Assembly (NCBI RefSeq): GCF_012273215.1
Contig: NZ_CP050965.1
Coordinates: forward strand, 1,100,541-1,164,540
DNA: 64,000 bases
Direction: 5' to 3'
Source of the DNA: Gemella haemolysans
GTDB taxonomy: Bacteria > Bacillota > Bacilli > Staphylococcales > Gemellaceae
Shown here: positions 57,201 through 64,000 of the stretch, piece after piece
Numbering within the stretch: position 1 is the first letter of the stretch
Layout: every line of letters starts with the position of its first letter
Notes under the pieces: model-generated
The model's input: only the letters and a program-made list of their open reading frames with translations
What the model was told of the DNA's origin: nothing
The model's database searches: none
Translations under genes and position numbers: made by a program

Positions 57201-57857
57201 AGAATTAAATTTTCCAAAATCTTCTTCTAAATATTTTTGAAAATTAGGTATATTTAAAAGCTTATAGTATATATCAATAATAAAAGAACTTATATTTTGT
57301 TTAGAGTCAAAAACTGTAAACAATAAATCTGTACTACTAGAATCATCTTTAACCAATTCTTCTAGTACATTTCCTATTGTTTCACTCAATAGTCCTTTAC
57401 TATTTGCTAATATACCAAAATTAGGTGATAAATATTTAATTTGATTATCAATTTTTTCCTCTACGAGATAATAGAATTTTTTCAATACATTTAGACAAAA
57501 GCTGTCAATAGTACTAACATAAGCATCATTCATCAGCATTCTTTGCTTTCTAAGGAATAATAAATCTTCTTCCTTATTTGTAGAAAGCAATCTTTCACTA
57601 ATTTTATCTTCTATTCTTACTATCATATTTTTAGCAGCAGCAGTGGTAAATGTTAGGACTAATAATCTATCAATATCCCATCTTTTTGTCGCTACTTTTC
57701 TTGCTATTCTTTCAGAAAGAACCTCTGTCTTACCACTCCCAGCTGCGGCCGCAACAAGAACATCCGCTCCTGTAATAGCGATAGCTTGCCACTGCGGTGG
57801 TGTTGGTGGATACTTCCTAGAAGCGGCTATATTATCAATCTTCTCAATATTTATCAT
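54219..57857 (-). CDS. addA: ATP-dependent helicase/nuclease AddA
   Basis: A 1212-residue AddA. Helicase motifs are complete: Walker A AAAGSGKTEVLSER, YVDEYQDNN (motif II), GDVKQAIYGFRGSNP (III), STIHISKGLEYKEVFV (V), NLYVALTRAKN (VI). The C-terminal RecB-type nuclease motif is AIIVDYKTDYV. ATG 57857 has GAGG upstream; the longer frame has none. AddA needs AddB for double-strand break processing, but no addB lies next to it in this window. Confidence 0.93.
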   Translation of the reverse strand: MINIEKIDNIAASRKYPPTPPQWQAIAITGADVLVAAAAGSGKTEVLSERIARKVATKRWDIDRLLVLTFTTAAAKNMIVRIEDKISERLLSTNKEEDLLFLRKQRMLMNDAYVSTIDSFCLNVLKKFYYLVEEKIDNQIKYLSPNFGILANSKGLLSETIGNVLEELVKDDSSSTDLLFTVFDSKQNISSFIIDIYYKLLNIPNFQKYLEEDFGKFNSLYEDKLAINNKEILDKFNRVDELTTVENIKIASDFCLYIKKYLESSKKQNDIDFLSLVNLEDDKKEKIIKYLQQDEKTLKSNQENLEEIEVIIEKLNEQIKVEDSVYDTATLASIQTDLNDYINYFKTIDKMSELSRTITKVLKNLHNDFIKRKRENNFLDFSDLNHLAIKALTKEENGEIIPSEAANYYREYFYEIYVDEYQDNNNLQEYILNLIRGEGVNFFRVGDVKQAIYGFRGSNPDLFEQKYNSYRKLEIDNYSVNEEYSFEDDSEGICVVLKENFRSDENILKSSNFVFNRLMGNKNAGVSYDEDSALYYPEAKERQDTEIMPTKLINGKVNYYTGEIVENKKNYREQSIENIAYEILQGIKNGKKYSDYAVLVRNSTKMSSFKEIFSKYNIPLFFKEKVGFTESNCFNILYNILRFLDNTNRDASLLAILHTEIFDYSNDELLRVSLQKGKNLFEKLTNSENKKDSQTTNLLKKWLNFSLNNSLPTLIECISLDTDFKNYLVTIGVNDEEIDYFENFVDVVNEYQKIDNKLSGLIRQLKNIKNEEVFETKKRTPNDSVTLSTIHISKGLEYKEVFVADLDTSFSKSGYTGEGLFTETFGLSLNVETIAQNFGLNNSRLTELNELYKLNSILIKLREREEEIRNLYVALTRAKNTLYLVSPSGIELNNEKARDKSLSQAILEDDNFETILNNLLSDYEEGFSFENEREAKFEAHEVIPLIQEQENGLDFDLADFYERFELKQQDNEEIQENTIKHKVFPTKTSYSALKKINGESNSGFKKEKRGYLELTTLKSSTSTSKAILRGNIVHKLFEKIVNDVRSGVEINDVEVYLNNLKKTDSLIKNIKENRILTEEEFDNINNKDDIERISNFINNELMNIISNCQFCQTEIAFTTAKKAKELYSESDSEIDVILQGVVDLFIKISDDEAIIVDYKTDYVTSKTGEDILRERHKEQLRIYKEAVAEYYQLKNIKTYVYSYVLSKLIEVE

Positions 57858-58052
57858 ACAAATTTCCTCTAATTTCATATTAATAATCACTTTATATTTT
57901 AACATACTTTAAGCATTATGGTATAATGTTTTAAGATAGTAAGACATTTATTTAAAATTATATTTTTATACTGTTTCTACACAGTTGTAATTATAAAATA
58001 ATATTATAAATAAACATTACTTTTTCTTAAATTTTTATAATAGGTGAAATAG

Positions 58053-58901
58053 ATGAATCGAAAAATTTTGGCACTAGCTCCTATTCTAGTAGCTAGTTCG
58101 ATAATTAAACAAAATAAAAAACTAAAAGTAACTAAAACTACACTTGATTTTAATAATCTTCCCTATTCTTTTGATAATTTTAAAATTGCTCAAGTGAGTG
58201 ATATTCACTGTGATAAAGTTGGATTAAGTGACCTAGCATTCTTAAGTAAAATCAGAAAATTCTCACCAGATATTATTGTAATTACTGGAGATATTCTCGA
58301 TAGTTATAAAAACGACATGGATGTAGCCTATAATATCCTAAGTCAACTTTCTATAATCGCTCCTTGTTATTTTATATCTGGTAATCATGAACTTAGATTA
58401 CCTAAAGAATATGCTGAGTTAAAAATTATGTTATCAAAACTTAAAATTACTCACTTACACAACGAAAGTATTCTTCTTAATCGTAATCAAGATTTTATAA
58501 ATCTAGTTGGTGTAGAAGATTATAATTTTTTCAAAAATGAAGATAATTTAAATCACCGTGCGAACTTCAAGAAAACATTAGACAATCTATATTCTTCAGA
58601 ATATTTTAACATCTTGTTATCACATCGTCCCGAGAAATTTCCAATCTATGTAGAAGCTAAATATGATTTGATTTTTTCAGGGCATGCTCACGGTGGACAA
58701 TGGAGAATTCCATTTATAGGAGGCATTTTCTCACCTAGTCAAGGATTCTTTCCAGAATACACAAGTGGTTGTTACACAAAAGATAGTTCGACATTAATTG
58801 TTTCTCGTGGTCTAGGAAATAGCTCGTTTCCTATAAGAATAAACAATAGAATTGAATTAGTATTAGCTACATTAAAAAAAAGAGAGATTCAAAAATCGTG
58901 A
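58053..58901 (+). CDS. Metallophosphoesterase (YaeI-like)
   Basis: A 282-residue calcineurin-fold phosphoesterase. Metal ligands are seen in QVSDIHCDK, TGDILDS, SGNHELR and FSGHAHGGQWRIPFIG, a pattern seen in YkuE/YaeI-type enzymes (UDP-sugar or lipid-linked phosphate hydrolases). The first 20 residues are hydrophobic and could anchor it. AGGTG is 6 bases before the ATG. Confidence 0.88.
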   Translation: MNRKILALAPILVASSIIKQNKKLKVTKTTLDFNNLPYSFDNFKIAQVSDIHCDKVGLSDLAFLSKIRKFSPDIIVITGDILDSYKNDMDVAYNILSQLSIIAPCYFISGNHELRLPKEYAELKIMLSKLKITHLHNESILLNRNQDFINLVGVEDYNFFKNEDNLNHRANFKKTLDNLYSSEYFNILLSHRPEKFPIYVEAKYDLIFSGHAHGGQWRIPFIGGIFSPSQGFFPEYTSGCYTKDSSTLIVSRGLGNSSFPIRINNRIELVLATLKKREIQKS

Positions 58902-58926
58902 TTTTTTAAAATCCGATTTTGAATCT
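58883..58926 (+). terminator. Terminator overlapping the end of the phosphoesterase gene
   Basis: AGATTCAAAA..AAAATC pairs with GATTTT..TTTTGAATCT, followed by TTTATTTTATTT; the stop codon lies inside the first arm. It contains TCAAAAATCGTGATTT, identical to 16 bases of the 174-bp element's left arm. Confidence 0.8.
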
Positions 58927-58939
58927 TTTATTTTATTTA

Positions 58940-60742
58940 TTAGAAATATAATTTCTCAAATTTTTCTATTTTTTCTTTAAAGTCTTGAAGCGCCAATTCA
59001 ATTGCATCAGGTTTAGACATATCTACACCAGCATTTTTTAATACTTCTATTGGATAATCAGAGTTTCCTTTTGAAAGGAATTCATCTATATAAACTTTAG
59101 CATTTTTACTATCTTCTAGTATTAATTTTGATAATGCTTGTGCTGCAGAATAACCAGTAGCATATTGATATACGTAGTAATTGTAGTAGAAGTGTGGAAC
59201 TCTTGACCACTCATATTTTATATCTTCATCGTAAGTAAATACATCACCATAGTATTTTTTCACCACATTGAAATATTCAGTATTTAAATATTCTGCTGTT
59301 ATAGCCCCTCCGTTTTGAAGTTGTTGGTTTATTTTGTGTTCGAACTCTGCAAATTGAGTTTGTCTATATACTGTTCCAACAAATCCACTTAACGCTTGGT
59401 TAAGGACACGCAGCATTCCATTTTTGTTACCTTCTTTTTCAAATTTGTTATATAGATATTCTGTTAATAATGCTTCATTACAAGTTGATGCTACTTCTGC
59501 AACAAAGATTGAATAACTTCCGTAAACGTATGGTTGGTTTTTTCTAGTGTAGTACGAGTGCATTGAATGCCCTAATTCATGTATAAGTGTATACACATCA
59601 TTTAATGTTCCATCAAAATTTAATAGAATAAATGGTTTTGTAGTATATCCACCCCATGAATACGCCCCTGAACGTTTTCCTTTATTAGGATAAATATCTA
59701 TCCAACGTTCTGTAAATGCTTTACTCATATCATTAACATATTCTTCACCCATTGGTTTTACAGCTTCAAGTACTATATCACGAGCTTCTTCAAATGTAAA
59801 TTTAATTGGCTCTCCTTTTACCATTGATACTGATCTATCATATAATCTAAAATCTTCAAGTCCTTTGGCTCTCTTATGTAACTTATAATATCTTTGCAGT
59901 GCTGGAATTTTTTCATTAACTACAGATACTAAATTATCATACACTTCCTCTGGTATTAAGTTGTTAGATAATGCATTATTCCTTGTTGATGTATATTTAT
60001 AGACATCAGCATAATATTTTTTTCGTTTTAAATTTCCACCTAATGTAGATGCCAACGTATTATTATGTTTTTTGAAATAGTTATATAGAGAATGGAATGT
60101 ATTTTTTCTAAGAACTCTATCTGTACTTTCCATATAAGTACCATATGTTCCATGCGTTAAAGTATGTTTATTTCCATCTTTATCTTCAACTGGCTCAAAT
60201 TCAACATCTGCATTATTTAATGCTGAAAAAGTTTCATCACTAGCATTTAGTGCTTCTCCAGCCATTGCTATTATTTTTTCTTGTTCTGGATCTAGAGTAT
60301 GACGACGTTTTTTATTAATTTTTTCTAATTCAAATCTATAAACTTTTAACTCATCTAATTCTTCTACGTATCCTAATAGTACATCCTCATCAATTGAAAG
60401 AAGTTCAGGTTTTAAAAATGACCACTCTGCATAAAACTTAGAATTTAAATTCATCGTTTTAGCATATAATTCACCATATTCAGCATTTGTACTATCTTGG
60501 TCTTTTCTAAGAAATGCATAAATTGTTAATTGTTCGACTTTTAACATCATATCTTCTTCAGCTTTAAAAACTTCTAGAAGAGCTTTAGCACCCTCTTTAA
60601 CCTTACCTTTATAACTTTGTATTTGTGGTATTAATTCTTCCACTTCTTTAAATTGATTCCAAAAATCTTCATTTGTTTTAAAAATTGATTCTAAATCCCA
60701 TGTATTCTCAACTTTTTGATCTTTTCTTAATAGTTCAACCAT
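58940..60742 (-). CDS. pepF: Oligoendopeptidase F
   Basis: A 600-residue M3 metallopeptidase that cuts short peptides in the cytosol. Zinc motif HELGHSMHSYY (HExxH, about residue 383) with the third ligand in FVAEVASTCNE. Full length, own AAGGAG ribosome binding site. Confidence 0.95.
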   Translation of the reverse strand: MVELLRKDQKVENTWDLESIFKTNEDFWNQFKEVEELIPQIQSYKGKVKEGAKALLEVFKAEEDMMLKVEQLTIYAFLRKDQDSTNAEYGELYAKTMNLNSKFYAEWSFLKPELLSIDEDVLLGYVEELDELKVYRFELEKINKKRRHTLDPEQEKIIAMAGEALNASDETFSALNNADVEFEPVEDKDGNKHTLTHGTYGTYMESTDRVLRKNTFHSLYNYFKKHNNTLASTLGGNLKRKKYYADVYKYTSTRNNALSNNLIPEEVYDNLVSVVNEKIPALQRYYKLHKRAKGLEDFRLYDRSVSMVKGEPIKFTFEEARDIVLEAVKPMGEEYVNDMSKAFTERWIDIYPNKGKRSGAYSWGGYTTKPFILLNFDGTLNDVYTLIHELGHSMHSYYTRKNQPYVYGSYSIFVAEVASTCNEALLTEYLYNKFEKEGNKNGMLRVLNQALSGFVGTVYRQTQFAEFEHKINQQLQNGGAITAEYLNTEYFNVVKKYYGDVFTYDEDIKYEWSRVPHFYYNYYVYQYATGYSAAQALSKLILEDSKNAKVYIDEFLSKGNSDYPIEVLKNAGVDMSKPDAIELALQDFKEKIEKFEKLYF

Positions 60743-60849
60743 ATTATTTCTCCTTATGTCTAATACATAATCTTAATTATATCACATATTTCAGCAATTT
60801 GGTAATATATATTTTTAAAACTATGTTGAATTTTCAGAAAATAGAAACA

Positions 60850-61401
60850 TTATTTTGTTTTTATTAGATGATCATAATTCTCATGTCCTATATAAATCTC
60901 ACTATTTTTATAGAATCCATAACTTTCATATAGTTTTCTTGCTCTAATATTCGATTGAGCAACATTTAAACTTAATAAAGTATTACTACTATTAACAAAG
61001 CTTGTTAATAGTTTATTCCCAACACCTTCTCCTCTATACTCAGAAAAAACATACAATGTATCTAAATAATACTCTTTTTCCAATACTTCATCATAATCAA
61101 ATATAATGTCATCTTGTTTTAAATTAAATTTTTTAACGACTTCATTAAACCAGAAATTTTTCATCTTTTCTACTTCATTATAGTGATAAGAAAATGAGAA
61201 TCCTTTTATTTTACCTTCCTTCTCACAAACTATACAGTTTTTATAACTAAATCTATCATTTTCTGACATAAATACAAATTTTAGAATATCTTGAATTTTT
61301 ACTGAAGAATAATTCTTTAATATGTCGATTTCTAAAGATTCAATAAATTCCTGTAGTCCTTCTAATACCTTTATATCATCTTTTGTTGCTTTTCTAATCA
61401 T
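60850..61401 (-). CDS. GNAT family N-acetyltransferase
   Basis: 183 residues with the GNAT acetyl-CoA loop YRGEGVGNKLL (about residue 119) and the C-terminal NIRARKLYESYGF motif, the form seen in RimI-like and small-molecule acetyltransferases. The substrate is unknown. Same strand as the rhodanese upstream, with a 45-base gap. Confidence 0.88.
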   Translation of the reverse strand: MIRKATKDDIKVLEGLQEFIESLEIDILKNYSSVKIQDILKFVFMSENDRFSYKNCIVCEKEGKIKGFSFSYHYNEVEKMKNFWFNEVVKKFNLKQDDIIFDYDEVLEKEYYLDTLYVFSEYRGEGVGNKLLTSFVNSSNTLLSLNVAQSNIRARKLYESYGFYKNSEIYIGHENYDHLIKTK

Positions 61402-61446
61402 TACATGTATCCTTCCATGACTTAGTAATTATTAAAGAATCATCTA

Positions 61447-62286
61447 CTATTCAACTTCCCCAACATTAGCATATCTAGCAAATGAAGGCTCATAGTTTCT
61501 CACGTTAAATCCTAATTCTTCTAATATTACAGCTACATAAGATGCACGAACTCCAGTAGTACAATATGTAATTTGAAGTTTATTCTTATCTAAACCTTTT
61601 TCATTTACATATTTTTCTAATTCTTCTCTAGATTTTACAAATCCTTCTTCATCAACTAAAGAATTAAATGGTAAAGAGATTGCACCAGGAATATGCCCCG
61701 CTTTATTTTCACCATAAATTACGCGACCATTATATTCAACTTCTAATCTAGTGTCTAAAATCTGCACATCAGTATTTTCAAGTTTTGATAATAATTCATC
61801 TGTAAATATAGCTTTATCGTTTTGAGTTGCTTCACTACGAACTACATCGCTAACATCAATTCGGTCAGATTCTGGTTCATAATTTTTATTAAATCCTAGC
61901 TTTTCAACTTGTTTAAAACCACCGTCAACAAATTTAACATTATCAAATCCTGCATAATTAAATGTATAAACTACACGTGCTTCATCTCCAAATCCTTGTT
62001 CTGGCATTGTAAAACCATAAACTAACACTTCAGAATCAGCATTAATACCCAGTTTAGAAAAAATTTGTTCATAGTTATCTTTTGATAATAATTTACCTAG
62101 ATTCTCCCCTCCAAATTCATCTAATAAACTTATATCAGTCCAATCAACAACCGTTGCTTTATCATACATTAAAGCACCTTCTTCAAGCATTCCACCACGT
62201 GCATCGATAACTACTAAATTCTCATTAGTTCTATTATTTAATAAATACTCAGCATCAACTAGTTTTTCAAAATCAAATTGTGTCAT
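61447..62286 (-). CDS. Two-domain sulfurtransferase (rhodanese)
   Basis: 279 residues, two rhodanese domains. Domain 1 has no cysteine (VLVYGFTMPEQGFG), while domain 2 carries the active-site loop CTTGVRAS (about residue 239). This asymmetry is normal for thiosulfate/3-mercaptopyruvate sulfurtransferases. GAGGAGGG precedes its ATG. Confidence 0.92.
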   Translation of the reverse strand: MTQFDFEKLVDAEYLLNNRTNENLVVIDARGGMLEEGALMYDKATVVDWTDISLLDEFGGENLGKLLSKDNYEQIFSKLGINADSEVLVYGFTMPEQGFGDEARVVYTFNYAGFDNVKFVDGGFKQVEKLGFNKNYEPESDRIDVSDVVRSEATQNDKAIFTDELLSKLENTDVQILDTRLEVEYNGRVIYGENKAGHIPGAISLPFNSLVDEEGFVKSREELEKYVNEKGLDKNKLQITYCTTGVRASYVAVILEELGFNVRNYEPSFARYANVGEVE

Positions 62287-62379
62287 AAGTACCCTCCTCT
62301 AAAATTTAATTTTCAATTTATTATAACATAATTATTATTGAAAAAATATAATTTAATTCGTTATCAAATCGATGTGAAT

Positions 62380-62552
62380 GGGGTTGACCAAAAGTCCTAA
62401 AATTTAACAAAGTGTATATGATAACTCATAGACGCAATGGTTTATCGATATCTAAATTCGCTTTATAAAAGCTTTTTAGATATCTAATAACCTGTGCGGA
62501 GGTGATTCGACAAAATTGATTTCTACGAAATCACGATTTTTGAGTCACTCCC
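62380..62552 (-). repeat. 174-bp repeat element, copy E
   Basis: Inverted copy: starts GGGGTTGACCAAAAG and ends with the inverse of GGGAGTGACTCAAAAATCG. Both hairpins are present (GATATCTAAA arms; ACTTTGTT tail). It lies between the rhodanese gene and the Pht-like gene promoter. Confidence 0.9.
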
Positions 62553-62597
62553 ATTTCCCCAAATATTTTTTACACTTTATAAACCGTAAACATTTTT

Positions 62598-62626
62598 ATT
62601 TACAAACTCAGAACACTATGATATAA
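62598..62626 (+). promoter_or_regulatory. Promoter of the Pht-like gene
   Basis: TTTACA (62598-62603), 17-base spacer, TATAAT (62621-62626). GTAAA-N8-TTTAC (62586-62602) overlaps the -35 box. I did not find a full AdcR-type TTAAC-N2-GTTAA site. Confidence 0.65.
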
Positions 62627-62670
62627 TAAATCGGAATTGTTTTGAATTAAATAATTAAGGAGAAAATAGT

Positions 62671-64000
62671 ATGAACAAGAAAAAAATGATTATTACTAGT
62701 GCCTGTGGTTCACTTGTAATCGGACTATCAGCCTTCGCTGGTTACGAATACGGAAAACAGCAAACATTTCAAACAACATCACTAGTACAAAATACAGCAC
62801 AAGCAAAGAAAATTAATTACTCAGACAAAGTTAGTTCTGTTGTCGTTAGTGAAATCACTGACGATGGATACGTGACACTTCACGGAGATCACAGTCACTA
62901 TGAAAAAGGATTAGTACCTTATAACGCTAAAATTCTTGATTCATTAGTTTATAAAAATAAGGATTATAAATTGAAAGATGAAGATATTCAATATGAACTT
63001 GCAGAAGGTTATGTTATAAAAGTTAATGGTAAATATTACTACTATCCAAAAGAAGGTATAAACCAAAGTAATATTGTCGATGAGAAAACTGCTAAAGAAA
63101 TTTCAGCTCATGCACATCACCATCATCATGGAGAAGCTAGTGAATCTAAAGAGAGTGGAGATCACTACACATTTAATCCTAAAGATATCGTAAGTGAAAC
63201 TGCAGATGGTTATGTAGTACGTCATGGAGATCATTTCCACTATATTAAGAAAAGTGAACTATCAAGATCTCAATTATCACAAGCAAGCAAAGTAGAAACT
63301 AACAGTTCATTACCAGCATCGACTGCAGGAATAACAACTCCAACAAGTGATGGATATATCTTTAAAGGTGAAAATGATATAATAGGAAAAAACAGTTTTG
63401 GATTTATAGTTAAACACGGTAGTCACCAACACATAATACCTTATTCTCAATTAGTAGGTACAAAATGGGAATACTTAGTAAATAACACTAAAGCTCCAGC
63501 AGCTACTACAAATACAACAGCTGTGAATATTCCAAAAAACAATACAACAAATAACGAAAAACATGAATCACATAAAAATTCATCAAGTACAGAAGATAAT
63601 TATACATTTAATCCAAAAGATATTGTAAGTGAAGATGAAAATGGTTATACAGTACGTCATGGTGATCACTTCCACTATATTCCTAAAAACAAAGTAGAAA
63701 AACCTGCTGAAGTAGTTAAACCAATACCGGTTGTTCCTACTCCTATTTTACCAAATTTAAATAATGTGGATAAACCTGTAGAGAATGTTAAACCAACTCC
63801 AGTTATTCCTACTCCTTCCTTACCTGAAGTGAATAAAGTGGAAAAACCAGTGGAGAATGTTAAACCAACTCCAGTTATTCCTACTCCTTCTTTACCTGAA
63901 GTGAATAAAGTAGAAAAAACAGCGGAGAATGTTAAACCAACTCCAGTTATTCCTGCGCCTTCTTCACCTGAAGTGAATAAAGAAGATAATAAAAAAGATA
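62671..64000 (+). CDS. Pht-like histidine-triad surface protein (partial, C-terminus beyond window)
   Basis: 443 codons are visible and still open. A signal peptide (MNKKKMIITSACGSLVIGLS) is followed by histidine triads HGDHSHYE, HGDHFHYI (twice) and a variant HGSHQHII, plus a poly-His run (HAHHHHHGE). The spacing and the segment YVIKVNGKYYYYP match pneumococcal Pht proteins, which bind zinc at the surface. After the third HGDHFHYI comes a Pro-rich region with 24-residue repeats. The gene starts behind AAGGAG. Confidence 0.9.
   Translation, partial: MNKKKMIITSACGSLVIGLSAFAGYEYGKQQTFQTTSLVQNTAQAKKINYSDKVSSVVVSEITDDGYVTLHGDHSHYEKGLVPYNAKILDSLVYKNKDYKLKDEDIQYELAEGYVIKVNGKYYYYPKEGINQSNIVDEKTAKEISAHAHHHHHGEASESKESGDHYTFNPKDIVSETADGYVVRHGDHFHYIKKSELSRSQLSQASKVETNSSLPASTAGITTPTSDGYIFKGENDIIGKNSFGFIVKHGSHQHIIPYSQLVGTKWEYLVNNTKAPAATTNTTAVNIPKNNTTNNEKHESHKNSSSTEDNYTFNPKDIVSEDENGYTVRHGDHFHYIPKNKVEKPAEVVKPIPVVPTPILPNLNNVDKPVENVKPTPVIPTPSLPEVNKVEKPVENVKPTPVIPTPSLPEVNKVEKTAENVKPTPVIPAPSSPEVNKEDNKKD
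63709..63984 (+). repeat. 72-bp in-frame repeats coding Pro-rich 24-residue units
   Basis: Units starting at 63769, 63841 and 63913 (EKPVENVKPTPVIPTPSLPE type), preceded by one diverged unit. Steps of exactly 72 bases; near identity of the last two suggests recent expansion. It probably forms a wall-spanning stalk. Confidence 0.85.

Overview
The window is about 64 kb of AT-rich, densely coding DNA from a low-GC Gram-positive bacterium. Strong purine-rich ribosome binding sites, intrinsic terminators, the rpsL-rpsG-fusA-tuf order, a PyrR-regulated pyrimidine operon, pyruvate formate-lyase, PrsA and a histidine-triad (Pht-like) surface protein together fit a facultative coccus. Gemella is my best guess; this is inference from gene content, not from a 16S gene.

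Layout. 1-5.2 kb: a TraX-like membrane protein, an unknown 128-aa protein, a MacB/HrtAB-type ABC pair with its own promoter and palindromic operator, an alpha/beta hydrolase, an unknown membrane protein and a candidate small RNA. 5.4-10 kb (minus): rpsL-rpsG-fusA-tuf behind a strong promoter and a structured leader, with an odd 36-bp-periodic repeat just upstream. 10.3-12.7 kb: an ABC-2 exporter pair. 12.7-14.3 kb: a DUF1858 protein and a DUF438/hemerythrin/PAS protein. 14.4-25 kb (minus): the complete UMP operon pyrR-pyrB-pyrC-carA-carB-pyrK-pyrD-pyrF-pyrE, with two PyrR-type attenuators and no pyrP. 25-31 kb: an ABC-F protein with a candidate leader peptide, a small gene broken by a repeat element, an M20 amidohydrolase followed by a detached dimerisation domain, a uracil-DNA-glycosylase-like protein, an rRNA uracil methyltransferase and a 51-aa SE1561-like protein. 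31-39 kb: cardiolipin synthase, PrsA, PflA, PflB (with a cre site), MsrB, a patatin and an epimerase. 39-45 kb: an IS3/IS150-type element sitting inside a repeat element, then an ABC transporter plus LuxR-type two-component system with a good candidate autoregulatory site. 45-50 kb: YjbR-like, GST-like and Gfo/Idh proteins, a probable secreted-bacteriocin/immunity pair, helicase relics, DedA and Rho. 51-58 kb: an EamA permease and an AddA operon carrying two enzyme-like proteins (MenF-like and NagB-like) that have lost catalytic residues. 58-64 kb: a metallophosphoesterase, PepF, a GNAT protein, a rhodanese and the start of a Pht-like zinc-binding surface protein.

The most striking non-gene structure is a family of about 174-bp elements (five copies: 25099, 30707, 39257/40779, 48561, 62380). 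Each has imperfect 15-bp terminal inverted repeats and two internal hairpins. One copy carries an extra module of about 75 bp, one is split by the IS, and one breaks a small gene. I do not recognise it as a named family; it behaves like a BOX/MITE-type repeat.
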